Notes under the pieces: model-generated
The model's input: the letters and a program-made list of their open reading frames with translations, nothing else
Told to the model about the DNA's origin: nothing
Database searches by the model: none
Made by a program: the position numbers and the translations under genes
Shown: piece by piece, positions 25,669 to 31,028 of the stretch
How positions within the stretch are numbered: the first letter of the stretch is position 1
How the letters are laid out: every line of letters starts with the position of its first letter
NCBI GenBank assembly: GCA_041569895.1
Contig: JBFFXF010000060.1
Span: 1-31,028, forward strand
Direction: 5' to 3'
From: JBFFXF01 sp041569895
Lineage (GTDB): Bacteria; Planctomycetota; UBA8108; JACQVS01
DNA: 31,028 nt

Positions 25669-25973
25669 ACGACCTAGCAGGAACGCAGGAAGAAGAAGGA
25701 AGCAAGGAAGGCCTATATAGCCCGACACGATTCCGAGAGGGCGTCTGGCCGGCGCTTCTCCGCCCTGGCTTTGTCGCTCGGCCTCGACGATACTCTCCGC
25801 TGTATCGCCTCGGCCTCGCTTCGCGCCAGGACGAAGAATCGCTCGGCCAGCCACACCACTCAGAATCGCGTCGCGCTATTTGGTCGACGGCTCGAGCGAA
25901 GCTCACGAGGATCAGTCCCCTCAGCCCTTCCGTTTCCTGCCTTCCTGAGTTTCCTGATTTCCTCATGAATCGT
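25669..25973. mobile_element. MITE-like element, long copy (305 bp), within a 499-base gene-free gap
   Basis: The ends ACGACCTAGCAGGAACGC (25669 on) and ACGATTCATGAGGAAATC (from 25973, read on the minus strand) are imperfect inverted repeats. The minus-strand AGGAAGGCAGGAAACGG (about 25927-25943) and the 18-mer at 25891-25908 match the 7153-7290 element in the opposite orientation. The interior has no recognisable gene; short open frames do not resemble proteins. The rest of the gap (25550-25668, 25974-26048) shows no feature apart from another GACTCATGAGGAAGG at about 25630. Confidence 0.5.
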
Positions 25974-26048
25974 CTGACAGAAAGCTCCCGGAGTCCACTC
26001 TCGCTGCCCGGGCCTCGAACTGCCCGAAGGGCGATTCCCCCGCGTTCC

Positions 26049-26600
26049 TCATCGATAGTCCGGCAGGCCGTCGATCACCTCCGCCAGGCGCGGGAAGCGG
26101 GAGTCCTTCTCCGAGATGATCGGCTCGTCGATCGGCCATTCGATGGCGAGGTCCGGGTCGTTCCAGATGACGCCGAACTCGTCGGCCGGGTCGTAGAGCG
26201 CCGTGCACTTGTACTCGACCTGCGCGGTCTCGCTCGTGACGCAGAAGCCGTGCGCGAACCCGGGCGGGATGTAGAGCTGGCGCAGGTTCTCCGCCGACAG
26301 CTCGACGCCGATCCATTCGCGGAAGGTCGGCGAGCGGCGCCGGAGATCGACCGCCACGTCCCAGATGCTGCCCTCGATCGCCCGCACCAGCTTCCCCTGT
26401 GGGTGGTGGAGCTGACCGTGCAGGCCACGCAGCGTGCCACCGACCGACTTCGAGTGGTTGTCCTGCACGAACGTCTCGGGGATGCCGCCCTCGCGGAACT
26501 TCGCGGCGTGGTAGACCTCGAGAAAGAAGCCCCGGCGATCGCGGTGCACCGTCGGCTCGACGACGATCACGCCCGGAATGCGGGTGGTCTCAAACCGCAC
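26049..26600 (-). CDS. rmlC: dTDP-4-dehydrorhamnose 3,5-epimerase
   Basis: The GTG at 26600 (MRFETTRIPGVIVVEPTVHRD, in part) gives the standard 183 residues and overlaps the rmlA stop by 11 bases. Motifs typical of RmlC are RGFFLEVYH, TLRGLHGQ with catalytic His61, DVAVDLRRRSPTF, IPPGFAHGF and VEYKC with Tyr130, and WNDPDLAIEWP. The usual GLHYQ is GLHGQ. It epimerises C3 and C5 of dTDP-4-keto-6-deoxyglucose, made by the RmlA and RmlB enzymes encoded beside it. Confidence 0.95.
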   Translation of the reverse strand: MRFETTRIPGVIVVEPTVHRDRRGFFLEVYHAAKFREGGIPETFVQDNHSKSVGGTLRGLHGQLHHPQGKLVRAIEGSIWDVAVDLRRRSPTFREWIGVELSAENLRQLYIPPGFAHGFCVTSETAQVEYKCTALYDPADEFGVIWNDPDLAIEWPIDEPIISEKDSRFPRLAEVIDGLPDYR

Positions 26601-27498
26601 GGGGACCCGCTCCCTCGTCGAGAAGCCGCAGCAGGTACTGGCCGTAGGAGCTGTTCCTGAGAGTCTCGCCGAGCTCCCGCAGCCGCGCGCGGTCGATGAA
26701 ACCCATGCGGAAGGCGATCTCCTCGATGCACGCCACGCGCAGCCCCTGCCGCGCCTCGATCGCCTGGATGAAGTTCGCCGCCTGGAGGAGCGACTCCTGC
26801 GTGCCGGTGTCGAGCCAGGCGATGCCGCGGCCGAGGATCTCCACCTGGAGACGCCCGCGCTCGAGATACGCGCTGTTGACGTCGGTGATCTCGAGCTCGC
26901 CCCGCGCCGACGGCTTGAGGCCGGCGGCGATGTCGAGCACGTCGTTGTCGTAGAAGTAGAGCCCGGTGACCGCGTAGGAGGAACAGGGCTTCTTCGGCTT
27001 CTCCTCGAGGCCGATGGCGTTGCCCTCCGCGTCGAACTCGACGACGCCGTATCGCTCGGGGTCCTTGACGCGGTAGCCGAAGACGGTCGCGCCCTCTTTC
27101 CGCGCCGCGGCGCGCTTGAGGCTGTCGATGAAGCCGTGACCGTAGAAGATATTGTCACCGAGCGCCAGCGCGACGCGATCGTCACCGACGAACTCGCGCC
27201 CGATGATGAACGCCTGCGCCAGTCCCTCGGGCCGTTCCTGGACGGCGTACTCGATCTTCAGCCCGACGAGGGACCCGTCGTCCAGCAGGCGCCGGTACGA
27301 CTCGAGGTCCTCGGGCGTCGTGATGAGCAGGATCTCGCGGATCCCGGAGAGCATCAGCGACGACAGCGGGTAGTAGACCATCGGCTTGTCGTAGACGGGC
27401 ACGAGCTGCTTGCTGATGCCGCGCGTGATCGGGTGGAGCCGGGTCCCCGAGCCGCCCGCGAGAAGAATGCCCTTGAGTACGTCGCCGGTCGCGCCCAT
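26590..27498 (-). CDS. rmlA: Glucose-1-phosphate thymidylyltransferase
   Basis: The ATG at 27498, four bases after the rmlB stop with AAGGA upstream, gives 302 residues (MGATGDVLKGILLAGGSGTR). GGSGTRLHP (15-23) with VYDKPMVYYPLS is the nucleotidyltransferase signature; ALGDNIFYG, GYRVKDPERYGVVEF, EEKPKKP and TGLYFYDNDV complete the RmlA pattern. It makes dTDP-glucose from glucose 1-phosphate and dTTP, the first step of the pathway. A longer frame to 27546 adds a tail with no family match. Confidence 0.96.
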   Translation of the reverse strand: MGATGDVLKGILLAGGSGTRLHPITRGISKQLVPVYDKPMVYYPLSSLMLSGIREILLITTPEDLESYRRLLDDGSLVGLKIEYAVQERPEGLAQAFIIGREFVGDDRVALALGDNIFYGHGFIDSLKRAAARKEGATVFGYRVKDPERYGVVEFDAEGNAIGLEEKPKKPCSSYAVTGLYFYDNDVLDIAAGLKPSARGELEITDVNSAYLERGRLQVEILGRGIAWLDTGTQESLLQAANFIQAIEARQGLRVACIEEIAFRMGFIDRARLRELGETLRNSSYGQYLLRLLDEGAGPRAV

Positions 27499-27502
27499 GC
27501 GC

Positions 27503-28609
27503 TCAGTCCTTCGTTCCCGCGCCGAGGCCGAGTCGCTGGCGGTCATAGCTGCCGCGCTGCACCTCGCTGCACCACTCGCGATTGTCGACGTACCAGCGAA
27601 CCGTCAGCGCGAGCCCGTCATCGAAGGCGTGTCGCGCCTTCCAGCCGAGCTCCGTGCGAATCAGCGTCGAGTCGATCGCGTAGCGCCGATCGTGACCCGG
27701 CCGGTCGGGCACGAACTTCTTCAGGTCGGCGTAGCTCGAGATGCCCTTGCCGGCGAGCGCCGGGTTCTCCGCTGCCGGAACGATCTCCTCGAGCCGCGCG
27801 CAGATCGCGTCGACGATCTCGAGGTTGGTGCGCTCGTTCCCGCCGCCGATGTTGTAGCTCGCCCCCGGCTTCCCCTTCCGGATCACCGTCAGGATCCCGG
27901 CGCAGTGGTCCTCGACGTAGAGCCAGTCGCGCACGTTGCCGCCGTCGCCGTAGATCGGCAGCTCCCGGCCATCGAGCGCGTTGAGGATCATCAGAGGGAT
28001 GAGCTTCTCCGGGAACTGGTACGGCCCGTAGTTGTTCGAGCAGTTGGTTATCAGCACCGGGAGCCCGTACGTCCGCTGATACGCGCGCGCGATATGGTCG
28101 GCCGCGGCCTTCGACGCGGAATAGGGCGAGTTCGGGTCGTAGGGCGTCGTCTCGGTGAAGAGACCCGTCTCGCCGAGCGCTCCGAAGACCTCGTCGGTGG
28201 AGACCTGGATGAAGCGGAACCGCTCGCGCTTCTTCGCGGGAGCGTCGGCCAGGTGCCGGCGCGCCGCGTCGAGGAGCTCGAACGCGCCGACGATGTTCGA
28301 CTCGATGAAGGCGCGGGGCCCGTCAATCGAGCGGTCGACATGCGACTCGGCCGCAAAGTTGACGACGACGGCGGGATCGTGATCCGAGAAGATGCGCTCG
28401 ACCGCGGCCGCGTCGGCGATATCGGCCCGCTCGAACCGGTACCGCTCGTTGCTCTCGCAGTCGCGCAGGCTGGCGAGGTTCCCGGCGTACGTCAGCTTGT
28501 CGACGACGACCACCCGGAAGTCGGTTTCCGCCAGCGCCAGGCGAACGAAGTTGCAGCCGATGAACCCGGCCCCGCCGGTGACGAGAAGTGTGTCGGTTGT
28601 GGCGCCCAT
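27503..28609 (-). CDS. rmlB: dTDP-glucose 4,6-dehydratase
   Basis: The 368-residue extended short-chain dehydrogenase has the NAD-binding GGAGFIG (12-18), VVVDKLTYAGNLASL, the catalytic TDE at 138-140 in STDEVFG and the YxxxK pair Tyr163/Lys167 in SPYSASKAAADH. The NCSNNYGPYQFPEKLIPL and DGGNVRDWLYVEDH segments are characteristic. It removes water from dTDP-glucose to give dTDP-4-keto-6-deoxyglucose. It is the first gene of an rmlBAC operon; rmlD, which would complete rhamnose synthesis, is not in the window, so the operon may feed rhamnose or another deoxysugar for a surface polymer. Confidence 0.96.
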   Translation of the reverse strand: MGATTDTLLVTGGAGFIGCNFVRLALAETDFRVVVVDKLTYAGNLASLRDCESNERYRFERADIADAAAVERIFSDHDPAVVVNFAAESHVDRSIDGPRAFIESNIVGAFELLDAARRHLADAPAKKRERFRFIQVSTDEVFGALGETGLFTETTPYDPNSPYSASKAAADHIARAYQRTYGLPVLITNCSNNYGPYQFPEKLIPLMILNALDGRELPIYGDGGNVRDWLYVEDHCAGILTVIRKGKPGASYNIGGGNERTNLEIVDAICARLEEIVPAAENPALAGKGISSYADLKKFVPDRPGHDRRYAIDSTLIRTELGWKARHAFDDGLALTVRWYVDNREWCSEVQRGSYDRQRLGLGAGTKD

Positions 28610-28634
28610 GGAGTGTCTTCGCGGCCTCGCCTTC

Positions 28635-28676
28635 GTTCCCGGTCCCGTTCCCGTTCCCGGTCCCGGTCCCGTTCCG
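28635..28676. repeat. Hexamer array GTTCCC/GGTCCC, 7 units
   Basis: Array between the divergent rmlB and invertase genes: GTTCCC, GGTCCC, GTTCCC x2, GGTCCC x2 and a degenerate last unit. CTTTCGGGCACGGG at 28690-28703 is shared with the flank of the 15356 array. Apart from this and the promoter below, the 287-base gap holds no gene. Confidence 0.95.
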
Positions 28677-28826
28677 GGTTCCTTTCGGACTTTCGGGCAC
28701 GGGAGGAGGGTACCTGGAGAATTAAACCACGGTTTTCACGCCGGAACCAGACCCGTGACAGCCGACCAACCGAAGAAGAGAAGAAGCATCTCTGTGCACT
28801 GACGCTGCGTCCGCGGTGAAGGGACG

Positions 28827-28856
28827 TTGATCGAGTTCGGCCGTCGGCGGTAGACT
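28827..28856 (+). promoter_or_regulatory. Sigma-70-type promoter for the invertase gene
   Basis: TTGATC (28827-28832) and TAGACT (28851-28856) are spaced by 18 bases, about 40 bases before the TTG start. Confidence 0.45.
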
Positions 28857-28885
28857 GCTGGTTCCGAAAAAGTCGTCACCAGCAG
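28855..28885. promoter_or_regulatory. Inverted repeat CTGCTGGT-N15-ACCAGCAG, possible operator
   Basis: A perfect 8-bp dyad whose arms are 28855-28862 and 28878-28885. The left arm overlaps the proposed -10 and the right arm ends at the AGGAG ribosome-binding site. The half-site centres are 23 bases apart, suitable for a dimeric repressor; an RNA hairpin hiding the ribosome-binding site is the alternative. Confidence 0.4.
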
Positions 28886-28896
28886 GAGAGGCAGGG

Positions 28897-30822
28897 TTGA
28901 AGAACACGCACTGGATTCTGGCGTTTGCGTTCCTCGCGCTGGCAGTCGGCGTCGGCGCGCAGGATCGGCCCGACGTCGTCCTCGCCGATTTCGAGGCGGC
29001 GGACTACGGCGAGTGGTCCGCGACGGGTGAGGCCTTCGGAACCGGCCCCGCCACCGGCACGCTCGATCGCCAGATGCAGGTGGTCGGCTACCGGGGCGAG
29101 CGGCTCGTCAACAGCTTCCTGCGGGGCGATGGCACGCGCGGGACGCTCACCTCGCCGTACTTCGACATCAACCGCAAGTACATCACGTTTCTGATCGGCG
29201 GCGGCAATCACCCCCACAAGGCCTGCCTGAACCTCCTCGTCGACGGCGAGGTCGTCCGCACCGCGACGGGGCGCAACGACGAGCACCTCGAGCTCGGATT
29301 CTGGGATGTGAGCGCGCTGCAGGGGAAACCGGCCCGGCTGCAGATCGTCGATCAGGTGACCGGTGACTGGGGCCATATCAACGTCGACCACATCGTGCTC
29401 ACCGACAAGAAACCCGATATCCCCGTCGAGCGCGACCGACTGCTCGAGCGGGCCAACAGGGCGGTCGCGGATGCAGCCGGGAGAGCCGCAACCGACCCCC
29501 GCCGTCCCGCGTACCACTTCCTGCCCGCGGCGCAGTGGATGAACGACCCCAACGGGACGATCTTCCACGACGGCTACTACCACGTCTTCTTCCAGCACAA
29601 CCCCTACGGCGACCGCTGGGGGAACATGCACTGGGGACACGCCCGGTCCAGGGATCTGGTCCACTGGGAGAGGCTGCCGATCGCGCTGTGGCCGTCGAAG
29701 GGGCGCGGCGAGGACCACGTCTTCTCGGGCTGCGCGTGGAAGAGCGGCGCCGGCGACGTGCTCCTCTTCTACACCAGCGTCGGGTCGGGACGCCCGAACG
29801 AGCAGTGGGCGGCCGTGCCGCTGGCGGCCGACCTCCTCGAGTGGCGCAAGCACCCGAAGAATCCGCTGATCACGACGAAGCGGGCCGACGGGCCCGATTT
29901 CGGAGCCGGGATGCGCGATCCGTTCATCTTCGAGGCCGGCGGCAAGACGTTGATGGTCGTCGGCGCGGATACCGAGGACGAGGCCGTGGTGCCGGTCTAC
30001 GAGGCCGCCGACGAGACGCTCGGCGCCTGGAAGTACCGCGGCATCCTCTGGCGCACGCCGAAGACCGTGATGAAGTTCCCCGAGTGCCCGAACTTCTTCC
30101 CCCTCGGCGAGAAGTTCATTCTCCTGACATCGCCGTACCGCCCCGTGGAGTACCGCGTCGGGACGCTCGATCTCGACTCGTTCCGCTTCTCGGCCGAGAC
30201 CGAGGGCCGCCTCGACCACAGCCAGCAGTACTACGCCACCAACATCGCCTTCGACGACGCCGAGCGCTGCGTGCTCTTCGGCTGGATCCGGGGATTCCCG
30301 TCCGGCCACGGCTGGAACGGGTGCCTGGCGCTGCCGAGGGTGCTGACGCTCGGAGACGACGGACATCCGCGCCAGACGCCGGTCCCGGAGCTGCAGAAGC
30401 TGCGCGAGAACCACCGGCGCCTCGAGGCGGTGCCCCTGAAGAGCGGCACGACCCGCGTCGAGGGCGTCAAGGGGGACACCGTCGAGCTGCTCGCCTCGTT
30501 CGATCCCGGCACGGCGAGCCGAGTCGGCCTCCGGGTGCGATGCTCGCCCGATGGCAGCGCCGCCAAGGAGATCGCCTTCGACCGGATGACGATCACCGCG
30601 GCCGGCGAGGCCTTCCCCTTCAAGCTCGGTCCGGACGAGGACACCCTGACGCTGCACGTCTTCGTCGACCGCTCGGTCCTCGAGGTCTTCATCAACGAGC
30701 GGGCCTGCGTCACGCGCGTGCTCGATTCCGACCCGGCCCACCTCGGCGTCGAGGTCTTCGCCACCGGAGGCGAGGCCACCCTCCGATCCCTGGACGTGTG
30801 GACCATCCGGGGCATCTGGTAG
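28897..30822 (+). CDS. Exported GH32 invertase/levanase-type fructan hydrolase
   Basis: The TTG at 28897 with AGGAG eight bases upstream starts a signal peptide (KNTHWILAFAFLALAVGVGA) in a 641-residue protein. Residues 27-170 form an N-terminal beta-rich domain of the kind that precedes some bacterial levanases (WSATGEAFGTGP, SPYFDINRKYITFLIGGG). GH32 signatures follow: WMNDPNG with nucleophile Asp217, FQHNPYG, MRDP with Asp341 as the transition-state stabiliser, and ECPNFF with acid/base Glu396. The C-terminal beta-sandwich contains HVFVDRSVLEVFINE. It should cleave beta-fructosides such as sucrose, levan or inulin outside the cytoplasm; which of these is not certain. It is divergent from the rml operon and followed directly by a hexamer array. 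Confidence 0.95.
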   Translation: MKNTHWILAFAFLALAVGVGAQDRPDVVLADFEAADYGEWSATGEAFGTGPATGTLDRQMQVVGYRGERLVNSFLRGDGTRGTLTSPYFDINRKYITFLIGGGNHPHKACLNLLVDGEVVRTATGRNDEHLELGFWDVSALQGKPARLQIVDQVTGDWGHINVDHIVLTDKKPDIPVERDRLLERANRAVADAAGRAATDPRRPAYHFLPAAQWMNDPNGTIFHDGYYHVFFQHNPYGDRWGNMHWGHARSRDLVHWERLPIALWPSKGRGEDHVFSGCAWKSGAGDVLLFYTSVGSGRPNEQWAAVPLAADLLEWRKHPKNPLITTKRADGPDFGAGMRDPFIFEAGGKTLMVVGADTEDEAVVPVYEAADETLGAWKYRGILWRTPKTVMKFPECPNFFPLGEKFILLTSPYRPVEYRVGTLDLDSFRFSAETEGRLDHSQQYYATNIAFDDAERCVLFGWIRGFPSGHGWNGCLALPRVLTLGDDGHPRQTPVPELQKLRENHRRLEAVPLKSGTTRVEGVKGDTVELLASFDPGTASRVGLRVRCSPDGSAAKEIAFDRMTITAAGEAFPFKLGPDEDTLTLHVFVDRSVLEVFINERACVTRVLDSDPAHLGVEVFATGGEATLRSLDVWTIRGIW

Positions 30823-30834
30823 CGCCGCAGTCTC

Positions 30835-30924
30835 GTACCCGTACCCGTACCCGTACCCGTACCCGTACCCGTTCCCGTTCCCGTTCCCGTTCCCGTTCCC
30901 GGTCCCGGTCCCGGTCCCGGTCCC
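30835..30924. repeat. Hexamer array in three pure blocks: GTACCC x6, GTTCCC x5, GGTCCC x4
   Basis: Begins 12 bases after the invertase stop codon. Each block is perfect and the change of unit occurs without losing the six-base phase. Confidence 0.97.
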
Positions 30925-30960
30925 GAACGCCTTTGGGAACATTCACGGGGAGAGGAGGAA

Positions 30961-30995
30961 CGCAGATTCCGCAGATTGCACAGATTACGCAGATT
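30961..30995. repeat. Nine-base tandem repeat NCRCAGATT, about 4 units
   Basis: CGCAGATT, CCGCAGATT, GCACAGATT and ACGCAGATT follow each other exactly. CCGCAGA (30969-30975) and TCTGCGG (31001-31007) could pair. Confidence 0.85.
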
Positions 30996-31028
30996 GAGGA
31001 TCTGCGGCCCCGGTATCGGATCTCGGCA

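Noticed and set aside
25620..26660. 346-residue plus-strand frame and 25571-25966 minus-strand frame in the gap before rmlC
   Set aside because: They consist of repeat-element sequence joined to an antisense shadow of rmlC; no protein family is visible.
28876..30942. 688-residue minus-strand frame opposite the invertase
   Set aside because: Its N-terminus is translated hexamer repeat (GTGTGNGNGNG) and the rest is the antisense of GH32 motifs.

Overview
This is a high-G+C bacterial window that most resembles a member of the Planctomycetota. The assignment rests on gene families that pile up in that phylum: a cytochrome-type DUF1549/DUF1553 protein beside a Tat-exported DUF1501 protein, a DUF1080 3-keto-glycoside hydrolase fused to ThuA, a Tat-exported sugar isomerase/epimerase, a DUF1593 (Sde182-like) protein, and secreted proteins carrying short dockerin-like repeats. 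No RNA gene, CRISPR array, prophage or transposase gene was found. About twenty protein genes cover most of the window; most other long open frames are antisense or out-of-frame shadows created by the base composition.

Layout. 1-7091 (minus strand): a close-packed block of a DUF429 protein, the PSD1-type cytochrome protein, the DUF1501 protein and a very large exported protein that joins a sialidase-like propeller, a class A beta-lactamase-like domain, a peptidoglycan-binding domain and a D,D-carboxypeptidase-like domain; this last gene runs off the left edge. 7306-8733 (+): DUF1593 protein. 8793-13835: a divergent pair of secreted proteins with dockerin-like modules, one a zinc metalloprotease (minus strand), the other an NHL propeller (+). 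14038-18114 (+): a xylose-isomerase-like enzyme, then DUF1080-ThuA and a Tat-exported sugar isomerase/epimerase. 18332-21538 (+): a protein with two alpha/beta-hydrolase domains and a Uma2-family nuclease-like protein. 21554-25549 (minus strand): a three-subunit molybdenum hydroxylase followed by a MoaD-like sulfur carrier. 26049-28609 (minus strand): rmlB, rmlA and rmlC for dTDP-sugar synthesis, without rmlD. 28897-30822 (+): an exported GH32 invertase/levanase.

Together the genes suggest a heterotroph that degrades polysaccharides and glycosides outside the cytoplasm (invertase, sialidase-like, 3-keto-glycoside hydrolase, isomerases, esterase-like hydrolase), remodels its wall (carboxypeptidase fusion) and makes a deoxysugar-containing surface polymer.

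The intergenic DNA is unusual. Four gaps hold arrays of one hexanucleotide family (GTNCCC/GGTCCC); one gap is almost entirely hexamer-periodic. Two gaps hold related copies of an element with terminal inverted repeats that looks like a MITE. The DUF429 gene and the gene after it are joined in one frame, apparently by a single missing base.
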